DNA of 64,000 nt from Microbacterium sp. TPD7012 (GTDB lineage: Bacteria; Actinomycetota; Actinomycetes; Actinomycetales; Microbacteriaceae): contig NZ_QDFV01000004.1 in assembly GCF_003075395.1 (NCBI RefSeq), positions 310,399 to 374,398 on the forward strand, written 5' to 3'. Below the pieces are notes generated by a model that saw only the letters and a program-made list of their open reading frames with translations, made no database searches and was not told the origin of the DNA. Within the stretch, counting starts at the first letter, position 1; every line of letters begins with the position of its first letter. Positions 46,240 to 54,517 of the stretch are shown here, one piece after another. A program made the translations under genes and the position numbers.

Positions 46240-47225
46240 TGACCATTTCCACGAGCTCCGGATCCGCGGAGCAGAAGACCCCCACCGGCGCGACCAGCAC
46301 GCGGGCGATCACGACGGGCGGCGGCCTCGACGGCGCCGCAGGGCGGGCGCGCAAGAAGCTCTCCCGGCCGTGGGCCTCGGTCGGATCGATCATCATCGCG
46401 GTCCTGTGGACGATCCCGACGCTGGGGCTGTTCATCTCCTCGTTCCGTCCTCGCGACCAGATCCAGTCGAGCGGATGGTGGGAGTTCTTCGCCAACCCGC
46501 AGATCACGCTGGAGAACTACGTCGACGTGCTGCAGTCCGGCACGACGCAGCTGACGATCCTCGAGTCCTTCGTCAACTCGATCGCCATCACCATCCCGGC
46601 GACCGTGATCCCGCTGATGATCGCGGCGATGGCGGCGTACGCGTTCGCCTGGATCGACTTCAAGGGCCGGAACGCGCTGTTCATCTTCGTGTTCGCCCTG
46701 CAGATCGTGCCCATCCAGATGGCCCTCGTGCCGCTGCTGAGCTCCTTCTCCCGGGGCATCAACCTCTTCGGACTGCAGGTCACGCTCCCGCTCGATGCCT
46801 CGCAGGGGTACGCCCAGGTGTGGATCGCGCACACGATGTTCGCCCTGCCGCTGGCGATCTACCTGCTGCACAACTTCATGTCGGAGATCCCCGGCGAGAT
46901 CATCGAGGCCGCGCGCGTCGACGGCGCATCGCGCGGGCAGATCTTCTTCCGGATCGTGCTGCCGCTGACGATGCCCGCGATCGCCTCGGTCGCGATCTTC
47001 CAGTTCCTGTGGGTCTGGAACGACCTGCTCGTCGCTCTCGTCTTCGCCGACGGGGCTGCGGCGCCGATCACGAAGCTCCTCGCCGAGATCACCGGCACGC
47101 GTGGAAACGACTGGTACCTGCTCACGGCCGGAGCCTTCGTGTCGATCATCATCCCGTTGATCGTCTTCTTCGCCCTGCAGCGGTACTTCGTCCGCGGTCT
47201 CCTGGCGGGGTCGACCAAGGGCTGA
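46239..47225 (+). CDS. Sugar ABC transporter permease, AglG/MalG-like
   Basis: A 328-residue membrane protein: a cytoplasmic Ser/Thr-rich N-terminus of about 40 residues, then six helices. EAA loop MSEIPGEIIEAARVDGASRGQIFFRIVLPLTMPAIASV near residue 215; ends in FALQRYFVRGLLAGSTKG, typical of MalG/AglG. Translationally coupled to the first permease. Last gene before a REP-like hairpin that probably ends the operon. Confidence 0.92.
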   Translation: MTISTSSGSAEQKTPTGATSTRAITTGGGLDGAAGRARKKLSRPWASVGSIIIAVLWTIPTLGLFISSFRPRDQIQSSGWWEFFANPQITLENYVDVLQSGTTQLTILESFVNSIAITIPATVIPLMIAAMAAYAFAWIDFKGRNALFIFVFALQIVPIQMALVPLLSSFSRGINLFGLQVTLPLDASQGYAQVWIAHTMFALPLAIYLLHNFMSEIPGEIIEAARVDGASRGQIFFRIVLPLTMPAIASVAIFQFLWVWNDLLVALVFADGAAAPITKLLAEITGTRGNDWYLLTAGAFVSIIIPLIVFFALQRYFVRGLLAGSTKG

Positions 47226-47227
47226 CC

Positions 47228-47307
47228 CTTCGACAGGCTCAGGGACCCACTCGGGTCAGGGACCCACTCGGGTCAGGGACCCACTCGGATCCCTGAGCCT
47301 GTCGAAG
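47228..47307. repeat. REP-like hairpin with three 17-bp tandem units
   Basis: 18-bp arms CTTCGACAGGCTCAGGGA (47228-47245) and TCCCTGAGCCTGTCGAAG (47290-47307) enclose three head-to-tail copies of AGGGACCCACTCGGGTC (47241-47257, 47258-47274, 47275-47291; the last with one change). It lies 3 bp after the AglG-like stop and could act as transcription terminator. Confidence 0.85.
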
Positions 47308-47368
47308 CGCCGCGGGCATGCGTGCAACACAGCCCCACCCGCGGCATCCCTCCCCGTACCCTGAAGTC

Positions 47369-48757
47369 ATGAAGTACGCAGACTCCATCGTCGACCTCGT
47401 CGGCGACACGCCCCTCGTGAAGCTCCAGCACGTCACCGAGGGCGTCGCGTGCACGGTGCTCGTCAAGCTCGAGTACATGAACCCCGGTGGCTCCTCGAAG
47501 GACCGCATCGCCTCGCGGATCATCGACGCGGCCGAGGCCGCCGGCGACCTGAAGCCCGGCGGCACGATCGTGGAGCCCACCAGCGGCAACACCGGCGTCG
47601 GACTCGCGCTGGTCGCGCAGCAGCGCGGGTACAAGTGCGTCTTCGTGCTCCCCGACAAGGTGGGCGAGGACAAGATCGACGTGCTGCGCGCCTACGGAGC
47701 AGAGGTCGTGGTGACGCCGACGTCGGTCGCGCCCGACAGCCCGGAGTCCTACTACAGCGTGAGCGACCGGCTCACGCGCGAGATCCCCGGCGCGTTCAAG
47801 CCGAACCAGTACGAGAACCCGAACGGTCCGCGCAGCCACTACGAGACGACCGGGCCCGAGATCTGGCGCGACACCGACGGAGCCGTGACGCACTTCGTCG
47901 CCGGCGTCGGCACCGGAGGAACGATCACCGGGACGGGCCGATTCCTCCGCGAGGTCTCCGACGGTCGTGTGCGCATCGTCGGCGTCGATCCCGAGGGCAG
48001 CGTCTACAGCGGCGGAACCGGACGCCCGTATCTCGTCGAGGGCGTGGGCGAGGACATCTGGCCGGGAGCGTACGACCCCTCCGTGCCGCACGAGATCGTG
48101 GCGGTCGGCGACGCCGACGCGTTCGCGATGACCAGGCGCCTGGCCAGGGAGGAGGGCATCCTGGTCGGCGGGTCCAGCGGGATGGCCGTCGTCGGCGCCC
48201 TGCGGGTGGCCCGTGAGCTGCCAGCGGATGCCGTGATGGTGGTGCTCCTCCCGGACGGCGGGCGCGGCTACCTGGGCAAGATCTTCAACGACGGGTGGAT
48301 GCGCTCCTACGGCTTCAGCGACGTGGAGGAGGGGGAGACCGTGGCCGATGTGCTCGCGGCCCGCACAGCCCGTCAGACGACGGCATCCGGCTCCGGTATC
48401 CCGGATCTGGTGCACGCGCACCCGACCGACACCGTGCTCGAGGCGATCGGGATGATGACGGAGTACGGCATCTCCCAGCTCGTCGTGCTCAGTGCGGAGC
48501 CGCCGGTCATGATGGGCGAGGTCGTCGGCACCGTCGACGAGAAGGGTCTGCTCGACCTGCTGTTCCGCGGCGAGGCGAATCCGACGGATGCCGTGGGCGC
48601 GCACGTGGGCGAGCGGCTTCCGCTCGTCGGCATCCACGCCTCCGTGGCGCAGGCGCGCGCCGCGCTCGCCGAGGCCGATGCGCTGCTGGTCACCGAGGAC
48701 GGCAAGCCGCACACCGTGCTCACCCGGCAGGACCTGCTGTCGTACCTCTCACGCTGA
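47369..48757 (+). CDS. Cystathionine beta-synthase
   Basis: PLP enzyme that joins serine and homocysteine into cystathionine (reverse transsulfuration). The 462-residue protein has the synthase core with the Schiff-base Lys in EYMNPGGSSKDRIA, EPTSGNTGVGLAL and the phosphate loop GVGTGGTITGTGRFL, and a C-terminal regulatory pair of CBS domains (about 340-460). This two-part layout separates it from plain cysteine synthases. TACCCT lies 6 nt before ATG 47369 with no SD: leaderless. Next to a cystathionine gamma-synthase/lyase gene, as in a transsulfuration locus. Confidence 0.93.
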   Translation: MKYADSIVDLVGDTPLVKLQHVTEGVACTVLVKLEYMNPGGSSKDRIASRIIDAAEAAGDLKPGGTIVEPTSGNTGVGLALVAQQRGYKCVFVLPDKVGEDKIDVLRAYGAEVVVTPTSVAPDSPESYYSVSDRLTREIPGAFKPNQYENPNGPRSHYETTGPEIWRDTDGAVTHFVAGVGTGGTITGTGRFLREVSDGRVRIVGVDPEGSVYSGGTGRPYLVEGVGEDIWPGAYDPSVPHEIVAVGDADAFAMTRRLAREEGILVGGSSGMAVVGALRVARELPADAVMVVLLPDGGRGYLGKIFNDGWMRSYGFSDVEEGETVADVLAARTARQTTASGSGIPDLVHAHPTDTVLEAIGMMTEYGISQLVVLSAEPPVMMGEVVGTVDEKGLLDLLFRGEANPTDAVGAHVGERLPLVGIHASVAQARAALAEADALLVTEDGKPHTVLTRQDLLSYLSR

Positions 48758-48811
48758 CGCGTGGCGTAACGGGAGGGCTGCCGCGCAGACCGCGGACGTA
48801 GGCTGGGGAGC

Positions 48812-49966
48812 ATGTCCGAGCACTCCTTCGCCACCCGAGCCATCCACGCGGGCCAAGAGCCCGACCCCCGCACGGGCGCGATCATCCCACCGATCTACCA
48901 GGCCTCCACACATGTGCAGGACGGCATCGGAGGGTTCCGGGAGGGCTTCGAGTACAACCGCGCGGGCAACCCGACGAGATTTTCTCTGGAGACGCAGCTC
49001 GCCTCGCTGGAAGCCGGCGCGAACGCGCTCTCGTTCGCCTCGGGCCTTGCGGCGGAGGACGCGCTGCTGCGCGGCATCCTGAAGCCCGGCGATCATGTGC
49101 TGCTCGGTAACGACGTCTACGGCGGCACGTACCGTCTGCTGACCAAGGTGCTCGCGCCCTGGGGTATCGAGACCACGACGGTCGAGCTCGCCGACGTCGA
49201 GGCGATCCGCGAGGCGATCCGGCCGGAGACGAAGATCGTGTGGCTGGAGACGCCGAGCAATCCGCTGCTGAAGATCGTCGACATCGCGCAGATCGCCGAG
49301 ATCGGGCATGCGGCCGGGGCGATCGTCGTCGTGGACAACACCTTCGCCTCGCCGGCGCTGCAGCAGCCGCTGGCGCTCGGCGCGGATCTCGTCGTGCACT
49401 CGACCACCAAGTACCTCGGCGGGCACTCCGACGTGCTCGGCGGCGCGGTCGTCTTCGGTGACGACCGCTTCTTCGAGCAGGTCAAGTTCCAGCAGTTCGC
49501 CGTCGGTGCGGTCTCCGCCCCGCTCGATGCCTGGCTGACCACCCGCGGCATCAAGACGCTCGCCGTGCGGATGCGGCAGCACTCCGAGAACGCGCAGGCG
49601 ATCGCCGAGTGGGCGGCGAGGCGTTCCGAGTTCGCGCAGGTGTTCTTCCCCGGCCTCGCCTCGCACCCGGGGCACGAGATCGCGGCGAAGCAGATGAGCG
49701 GGTTCGGCGGCATGCTGTCGTTCGGCCTCGCCGGCGGAGCGGACGCGGCGCGCACCTTCGCCGAGAGCACCGAGCTCTTCCAGCTCGCCGAATCGCTCGG
49801 CGGCGTCGAGTCGCTCATCGGGTACCCGTCGGACATGACGCACGCATCGGTGCGCGGCACCGCGCTCGCCGTGCCGGAGAACGTCGTGCGCCTCTCGGTC
49901 GGCATCGAGGACGTCGACGACCTGATCACGGACCTCGAGCAGGCGCTCGCGCGCCTGGGCCGCTGA
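48812..49966 (+). CDS. metB: Cystathionine gamma-synthase (or gamma-lyase)
   Basis: A 384-residue Cys/Met-metabolism PLP enzyme. FATRAIHAGQEPDPRTGAIIPPIYQASTH at the start, YNRAGNPTRFSLETQLASLEAG, VVDNTFASPALQQPLALGADLVVHSTTKYLGGHSDVLGG with the PLP Lys, and SLGGVESLIGYPSDMTHASV near the end. Sequence alone does not separate synthase (forward) from lyase (reverse); beside cystathionine beta-synthase a bifunctional or lyase role is quite possible. TAGGCT 7 nt upstream of the ATG suggests a leaderless mRNA. Confidence 0.9.
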   Translation: MSEHSFATRAIHAGQEPDPRTGAIIPPIYQASTHVQDGIGGFREGFEYNRAGNPTRFSLETQLASLEAGANALSFASGLAAEDALLRGILKPGDHVLLGNDVYGGTYRLLTKVLAPWGIETTTVELADVEAIREAIRPETKIVWLETPSNPLLKIVDIAQIAEIGHAAGAIVVVDNTFASPALQQPLALGADLVVHSTTKYLGGHSDVLGGAVVFGDDRFFEQVKFQQFAVGAVSAPLDAWLTTRGIKTLAVRMRQHSENAQAIAEWAARRSEFAQVFFPGLASHPGHEIAAKQMSGFGGMLSFGLAGGADAARTFAESTELFQLAESLGGVESLIGYPSDMTHASVRGTALAVPENVVRLSVGIEDVDDLITDLEQALARLGR

Positions 49967-49989
49967 GGGATCGGCGGCGTCGCGGGATC

Positions 49990-50085
49990 TCGGCGGCTGG
50001 GTCGCTGAGCATCCGGGATGGGTCGCTGAGCATCCGGGGCGGTCGTTGATCCTCCGGGATGGGTCGCTGAGCCCGTCGAAGCGAT
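49990..50085. repeat. Degenerate REP-like direct repeats after metB
   Basis: The phrase GGGTCGCTGAGCATCCGGGAT recurs three to four times with changes (for example GGTCGTTGATCCTCCGGGAT) and ends in GGGTCGCTGAGCCCGTCGAAGC at about 50059-50082, the interspersed REP-like consensus. Probably decayed copies of that element. Confidence 0.65.
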
Positions 50086-50156
50086 AGCATGGGTGCTTTC
50101 CCCGGTCGAATCGTTTCGATCTCGCGCGCCCCCGCCTGACCTCCGGAAGGACCGTC

Positions 50157-51521
50157 GTGTCCGACGCTCCACGCACTGACTCCATCCCGACGACTCCGCA
50201 GCCCGAGCGCACCCCGACGGGCAGCATCCGCACGTCCAGCGCCACCGGCGCGATCCGCACCCTGGGCAGCAATCCGGCGACCGCGCCGATCATGCTGCAC
50301 CCGGGAGACGCGATCTCGCTCGGCCGGCGAACCCTGTACATCGTGCTGCTCGGCGCCCTCACGGCGCTCGGACCGTTCACGATCGACCTCTACCTGCCTG
50401 CCTTCCCTGTGCTGGAGGAGGACTTCCAGACGACGGCCGCCGCCATCCAGCTGACGCTCACCGGCACCATGATCGGCTTCGCGCTCGGTCAGCTCGTCGT
50501 CGGGCCGCTCAGCGACAAGGTCGGGCGACGGTTCCCGCTGATCGCCGTCACCGCCCTGCACGTGCTCGCGAGCGTCGCCGCGGCGTTCGCACCCGACCTC
50601 GGCCTGCTGAGCGCCGCCCGCGTGCTCATGGGCATCGGCGCCGCCGCCGGCGGTGTCGTGGCCATGGCCATCGTCCGCGACCTCTTCGGCGGGCGTCGGC
50701 TGGTCGTGATGCTGTCGCGGCTCGCGCTCGTGTCCGGGGTCGCCCCCGTGGTCGCGCCCCTGATCGGCTCGTGGCTGCTGACGCTCATGCCCTGGCGCGG
50801 GATCTTCGTCGTGCTCGCCGCCTACGGCGTGATCATGCTGCTCTCGGCGATCCTGTTCATCCCCGAGACGCTGCCCGTCGCGCGGCGTCAGGGACGCGGC
50901 GGCGCGACCATGCTGCAGCGGTACAAGTCCGTGCTCTCGGATCGCGTGTTCATCGGCGTGCTGATCATCGGCGGCATGAGCTTCTCCGGACTGTTCTCCT
51001 ACCTGTCGGCCTCGCCGTTCCTCTTCCAGGAGACGCACGGCCTCGACGCGCAGCAGTACGGTCTGCTGTTCGCGGTGAACTCTCTCGGCGTGGTCACAGG
51101 CGTGCAGGTCGCCTCGCGCCTCGCTGCACGATTCGGTCCCCAGTGGGTCCTGGCGTACTCGACCGCGATCCTGCTGCTGGCGGGCACGGCGATCATCGTG
51201 ACCGACCAGCTCGGCCTCGGACTCTGGGGCACGGTCATTCCGCTGTTCGTGTTCATGACCGCCTGCGGGTTCACGTTCCCGAACGTGCAGGTCCTGGCGC
51301 TCGACCGGCACGGCAAGGCGGCCGGCACAGCCGCGTCGATCCTCGGCGCGGTCAACTTCGGCGTCGCCGGGCTCATCTCGCCGATCGTCGGGTGGATCTC
51401 GAAGGACGCCGGGATCACGGCGACGACGATGGCGTCGGTCATGGTCGGCTGCGCCGTGATCGGCATCCTGTCGCTGTGGCTCATCGTGCGTCCGCGCACC
51501 GTGGCGATGCTCACTCCCTGA
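50157..51521 (+). CDS. Bcr/CflA family MFS drug-resistance exporter
   Basis: A 454-residue 12-helix transporter with a Ser/Thr/Pro-rich cytoplasmic N-terminus of about 55 residues. DHA1/Bcr features: ALTALGPFTIDLYLPAFPVLEEDFQTT with the acidic residues of TM1, motif A GQLVVGPLSDKVGRR and VRDLFGGRRLVVMLSRLALVSGVAPVVAPLIGSWLL. GTG start with GGAAGGACCG SD. Likely exports a drug, sulfonamide or a metabolite; placing after metB recalls cysteine/sulfur exporters of this family, but that is speculation. Confidence 0.9.
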   Translation: MSDAPRTDSIPTTPQPERTPTGSIRTSSATGAIRTLGSNPATAPIMLHPGDAISLGRRTLYIVLLGALTALGPFTIDLYLPAFPVLEEDFQTTAAAIQLTLTGTMIGFALGQLVVGPLSDKVGRRFPLIAVTALHVLASVAAAFAPDLGLLSAARVLMGIGAAAGGVVAMAIVRDLFGGRRLVVMLSRLALVSGVAPVVAPLIGSWLLTLMPWRGIFVVLAAYGVIMLLSAILFIPETLPVARRQGRGGATMLQRYKSVLSDRVFIGVLIIGGMSFSGLFSYLSASPFLFQETHGLDAQQYGLLFAVNSLGVVTGVQVASRLAARFGPQWVLAYSTAILLLAGTAIIVTDQLGLGLWGTVIPLFVFMTACGFTFPNVQVLALDRHGKAAGTAASILGAVNFGVAGLISPIVGWISKDAGITATTMASVMVGCAVIGILSLWLIVRPRTVAMLTP

Positions 51522-51552
51522 GTGCACAGGGTTCATCGGCCATGATGGGACG

Positions 51553-52185
51553 ATGAGCAGACGGATGCTGTTGTGGTGGGGCGTGGGGTGTCTCGTCCTC
51601 GCGACGGCTCTGGGTGCGTTCGTGGTCTTCGGGTACTCCGAGACGCCGGGGTTCGACCGGTGGTGGAACGAGCTCATCGCGAGCGTCCGCGGTGACTGGA
51701 TGTACTCGTTCGCGCTGGCGCTGAACTGGGTCGGCGGCGGATGGGTCGCGATCCTTGGGGTGCCGCTCCTCGCGATCGTCGCGCTGCTGCTCGCACGCCG
51801 CTGGCGCAGTGCCCTCTTCGCGGCGATCTGCTTCGCTGCGAGCGCGGGAGCCGTGCAGCTGCTCAAACAGCTGTTCGGGCGAGCCCGGCCGGAGGACATG
51901 CTCGTGGTGAGCGACTACGGGTCGTTCCCCTCGGGTCACACCGCGAACGCCGCGACGATCGCCCTGGTCATCTGGGTGCTGTTCCCGAAGGCTTGGACCG
52001 CGCTCCTCGGCGCGCTCTGGGTGCTCGCGATGGCGCTCTCGCGCACGTTCCTCTCGGTGCACTGGGCGAGCGACACTCTCGGCGGAGCACTCGTCGGGGC
52101 GGGAGTGGTGCTCGTGCTCGCCGCCTGGCTGCTGCCGTGGGTGCGACACCGTCGCGAAGAGCCCGTCGAGGCGCCGGTAGGCTGA
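51553..52185 (+). CDS. PAP2 superfamily membrane phosphatase
   Basis: A 210-residue membrane protein with about six helices and all three phosphatase motifs: KQLFGRARP, PSGHTANAAT and RTFLSVHWASDTLGG. Members remove phosphate from lipid or isoprenoid pyrophosphates at the outer membrane face, for example undecaprenyl pyrophosphate. CATGAT 6 nt before the ATG and no SD suggest leaderless translation. 29 bp before a GNAT gene. Confidence 0.92.
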   Translation: MSRRMLLWWGVGCLVLATALGAFVVFGYSETPGFDRWWNELIASVRGDWMYSFALALNWVGGGWVAILGVPLLAIVALLLARRWRSALFAAICFAASAGAVQLLKQLFGRARPEDMLVVSDYGSFPSGHTANAATIALVIWVLFPKAWTALLGALWVLAMALSRTFLSVHWASDTLGGALVGAGVVLVLAAWLLPWVRHRREEPVEAPVG

Positions 52186-52214
52186 CGGGACCCCGATCGT
52201 TCAGAGGAGTCCTC

Positions 52215-52823
52215 GTGCCGAGCAGCATCCGTCCCTACCGTCCATCGGATCGTGCCGCGATCTACGAGATCTGCACGAAGACGGCCGATGCGGGAGCGGA
52301 CGCGACGGGCATCCTCTCGGATGACGACCTGTGGGGCGAGCTGTTCGCGGTCCCGTATGTGGAGCGGCATCCGGATCTCGCCTGGGTCGTGGAGACGGAC
52401 GACGGGCGCACGATCGGATACATCGTCGGGACCGATGACACCGATGCGTTCTACACGTGGTTCCGCGACGAGTGGTGGCCGGCCTTCCGGGAGCGCTTCC
52501 CGCGACCGCAGCAGGTCGTCACCCGCGAGGACCGCATGATCGAGTACGGATACGAGCGAGCACCGGGCGTCGACGCCGAGGTCTCCGACTACCCGGCTCA
52601 CCTGCACATCGACCTCCTCCCCGAGACTCAGGGGCAGGGCCTCGGGCGCCGCCTCATGGAGACGCTGTTCGCCGAGCTGACCCGGCGTGGCGTGCGCGGG
52701 CTGCACCTGGGCATCGATCCCCAGAACTCGGCCGCGGCCGCGTTCTACGAGCGACTCGGCATGACGCGTCTGCCCGGCGAGGCGCACAGGTACGGAGTGA
52801 CGTTCGGCACGGCCGCTCGATAA
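52215..52823 (+). CDS. GNAT family N-acetyltransferase
   Basis: A 202-residue acetyltransferase. Motif A for acetyl-CoA is at about 137-160 (LHIDLLPETQGQGLGRRLMETLF), followed by LHLGIDPQNSAAAAFYERLGM, the usual end of the GNAT core. Related in layout to O-GlcNAcase-associated or spermidine-type acetyltransferases, but substrate is unknown. GTG 52215 has GAGGAG 6 nt upstream. Confidence 0.88.
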   Translation: MPSSIRPYRPSDRAAIYEICTKTADAGADATGILSDDDLWGELFAVPYVERHPDLAWVVETDDGRTIGYIVGTDDTDAFYTWFRDEWWPAFRERFPRPQQVVTREDRMIEYGYERAPGVDAEVSDYPAHLHIDLLPETQGQGLGRRLMETLFAELTRRGVRGLHLGIDPQNSAAAAFYERLGMTRLPGEAHRYGVTFGTAAR

Positions 52824-52869
52824 AACGCATGAAGGGCCCCCGCTGGCGCGGAGACCCTTCATGCGTTTT
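52822..52869. terminator. Bidirectional terminator between GNAT and tRNA-Ser
   Basis: AAAACGCATGAAGGG (52822-52836) and CCCTTCATGCGTTTT (52855-52869) are perfect 15-bp arms with T-runs at both ends, serving both convergent genes. It overlaps the GNAT stop codon region and abuts the encoded CCA of the tRNA. Confidence 0.88.
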
Positions 52870-52956
52870 GGCGGTGACGGCGGGATTCGAACCCGCGGTT
52901 GCTTGCACAACACACGCTTTCCAAGCGTGCTCCTTCGGCCGCTCGGACACGTCACC
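52869..52956 (-). tRNA. trnS: tRNA-Ser(GGA)
   Basis: 88 nt with an encoded CCA: acceptor GGTGACG/CGTCACC, long variable arm typical of serine tRNAs, anticodon loop CTTGGAAAG with GGA, T-arm GCGGGTTCGAATCCCGC. The 3' end points toward the left; no duplicated tRNA 3' end was seen elsewhere in the window. Confidence 0.95.
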
Positions 52957-53007
52957 AGGAACAACCTGTTCATCTTATCCGATCGGCCGGGTGCCGAGTG
53001 ACCGCGT

Positions 53008-53364
53008 CTATGCGGCGGGGATCTCCTCGATGCGGTGATAGACGGGCAGGCCGCGCTCGAGGGCGATGGCGACGTCGTTGTCGGCGCCGGCGGATTCCCC
53101 CGGAAGCCGCAGCACCGCATCGCAGTGATCGAGCAGTCGTGCGGCCGTCTCGTACATCACGTCGTGCTGCGCTGTCTCCGCCTCGTCGAGGCCGCGCAGG
53201 GTCGGGAGGGCGACCCATTCGCCGATCATCGGCACGTGGCCGAGGCGGTGGATGGGAGCGGCGGCGGTCTCCAGGCGTTCGAGGTTGCGAGCGATCGCGG
53301 CGGGGTCGCCGTCGGTGCCGGATCGGTAGGGACCGGCGATCAGGATCAGGAGTGGCTTCTTCAT
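53008..53364 (-). CDS. DUF4406/nucleoside 2-deoxyribosyltransferase-like protein
   Basis: A 118-residue protein whose start LLILIAGPYRSG and later CDAVLRLPGESAGADNDVAIALERGLPVY match the deoxyribosyltransferase-like fold (AGPYR phosphate loop and S/A-G-A-x-x-E/D box). The true NDT Glu nucleophile is replaced by ADNDVA, so catalysis is uncertain. ATG 53364 preferred; a GTG at 53373 is open. Divergent from the DeoR gene across a 56-bp gap with an operator-like dyad, so the pair may form one nucleoside or sugar regulatory unit. Confidence 0.8.
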   Translation of the reverse strand: MKKPLLILIAGPYRSGTDGDPAAIARNLERLETAAAPIHRLGHVPMIGEWVALPTLRGLDEAETAQHDVMYETAARLLDHCDAVLRLPGESAGADNDVAIALERGLPVYHRIEEIPAA

Positions 53365-53387
53365 GGGGGACACTGTAGCGTTAACTG

Positions 53388-53401
53388 TGCAAGATCATGC
53401 A
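53388..53401. promoter_or_regulatory. Near-palindrome in the DeoR divergent region
   Basis: TGCAAGATCATGCA matches its reverse complement at 12 of 14 positions. TAGCGT at 53376-53381 is a plausible -10. Overlaps an upstream in-frame ATG (53397) of the regulator, which supports translation from 53421. Confidence 0.5.
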
Positions 53402-53420
53402 ACAACAGGAAGAAGTGCGG

Positions 53421-54140
53421 ATGCTGGGTGCGCAGCGCAAGGAACATCTCCTCGGACTCCTCGCCGCTGAGGGGCGTGTCGTCGCGAAGACGGCGGCGGC
53501 CGAGCTGGGAGTGTCCGAGGATTCGATCCGGCGAGATCTCCGCGAGCTCGCCGACGCGGGGCAGTGCATCCGCGTCTACGGCGGAGCGCTGCCCGTGCCG
53601 GCGGCCGACGCGCCCGTGGCCCAGCGTCTGGGTGTGGCGAGCGAGAGCAAGGAGCGGGTCGCCAGGGCGGCTGTCGCGTTGATCCGCCCGACGTCGACGA
53701 TCATCCTGGATGCCGGGACGACGACCTTGGCGATGGCGCGCATGCTTCCGCACGGTGCGAGCCTGACCGTGATCACTCCGAGTCCCGCCGTGGCGCTGGC
53801 GGCGCTGGAGCATTCGAGCGCTCGCGTGCTGATGGTCGGTGGGGAGCTCAGCCGGCACTCGGCGGTGGCCGGCGGCGCTCTCGCCCAGGAGGCGATCGCC
53901 CGGCTCGCCGCCGACATCTTCTTCCTCGGCGTCACGGGGATCCACGAGACGCACGGCTTGACGACCGGCGAACTCGACGATGCGGTGACGAAGCGGGCTC
54001 TCGCCGTTCGCAGCGCAGAGGTCTTCGTGCTCGGCAGCGCAGAGAAGATCGGCGCGGTGTCGCGCTTCCCGGTGCTCGGGATCGACGAGATCTCCGGGGT
54101 GATCGTCGACCCGCAGGGCCCGGGATTCCGCGCCGTCTGA
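53421..54140 (+). CDS. DeoR family transcriptional regulator
   Basis: A 239-residue sugar-pathway repressor. HTH at residues 1-55 (AQRKEHLLGLLAAEGRVVAKTAAAELGVSEDSIRRDLRELADAG, then RVYGGAL) and the phosphosugar-sensing DeoRC domain (STIILDAGTTTLAMA, LMVGGELSRHSAVAGG, FLGVTGIHETHGLTT). ATG 53421 fits the family's usual start and has AGGAAG upstream; ATG 53397 lies within the operator-like dyad. Probably controls the divergent deoxyribosyltransferase-like gene and not the RiPP cluster downstream, which has its own promoter. Confidence 0.87.
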   Translation: MLGAQRKEHLLGLLAAEGRVVAKTAAAELGVSEDSIRRDLRELADAGQCIRVYGGALPVPAADAPVAQRLGVASESKERVARAAVALIRPTSTIILDAGTTTLAMARMLPHGASLTVITPSPAVALAALEHSSARVLMVGGELSRHSAVAGGALAQEAIARLAADIFFLGVTGIHETHGLTTGELDDAVTKRALAVRSAEVFVLGSAEKIGAVSRFPVLGIDEISGVIVDPQGPGFRAV

Positions 54141-54191
54141 GGCTGATTCAAACGCTCACTTTTCCTCCACAGCGGGGGCACGGCTGAAATA

Positions 54192-54221
54192 TTGCACTCG
54201 GTGGAGTAATCCGCTTACCCT
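54192..54221 (+). promoter_or_regulatory. Probable promoter of the daptide operon
   Basis: TTGCAC (54192-54197), 18-bp spacer, TACCCT (54216-54221) fits a sigma-70-type promoter. It lies in the 173-bp gap after the DeoR gene and is the only clear promoter before the 9-kb operon. The surrounding AT content is higher than in the native flank. Confidence 0.5.
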
Positions 54222-54313
54222 CAGGTGAGGACATAAGGTCCTCGCATGGGGATGCAAAAGAGTCGACCGGATGATGTCTTCACTGCCTCCTCGGTGCATC
54301 TTCTGGGGGACGA

Positions 54314-54517
54314 ATGGACATGGGATCAGCGTGGTCGACGGGGCGTCGTCAACGTACCGCGACAGCTGTCGCGCCGGACCTGAACGGCCGACGGCCGGTG
54401 GTCGACTTCGTCACAGCGCCGGTACCACCGCAGGATCCTCCGGTCGACTCCTTCCCGACGGCGCACTCCGACAGGTCGGCCGGAGCACACCGCGAGGAGG
54501 CGTCTGATGCGAAGTGA
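54314..54517 (+). CDS. Small arginine/proline-rich hypothetical ORF upstream of mpaB
   Basis: 67 codons with high GC3, ATG after GGGGGA at 5-nt spacing, and a stop that overlaps the mpaB start by 11 nt, so translation could be coupled. The product is Arg-rich at the start (GRRQRTATA) and Pro/Asp-rich later (APVPPQDPPVD), with no recognisable domain, signal or membrane helix. It might be a leader peptide for the operon or a non-coding artefact. Confidence 0.4.
   Translation: MDMGSAWSTGRRQRTATAVAPDLNGRRPVVDFVTAPVPPQDPPVDSFPTAHSDRSAGAHREEASDAK

Noticed and set aside
47241..47291. Possible CRISPR-like array
   Set aside because: Three 17-bp units are directly adjacent with no spacers; they are a tandem expansion inside a REP-like hairpin. 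No cas genes are in the window.
49926..51899. Minus-strand open frame of about 650 codons
   Set aside because: Antisense to the MFS and PAP2 genes; composition (Arg, His, Asp, Gln repeats) is typical of reverse-strand translation of high-GC coding DNA.
52869..52956. tRNA-Ser as integration site (attB) for the daptide region
   Set aside because: The tRNA lies 1.3 kb left of the cluster, its 3' end points away from it, and no repeated tRNA fragment or integrase gene was seen near 63.2 kb.
53421..54140. DeoR gene as regulator of the daptide cluster
   Set aside because: It is separated by a 173-bp gap with its own promoter-like element and is divergent from a deoxyribosyltransferase-like gene, its more natural partner. 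It also carries a native-type GGATGCC word, unlike the cluster.
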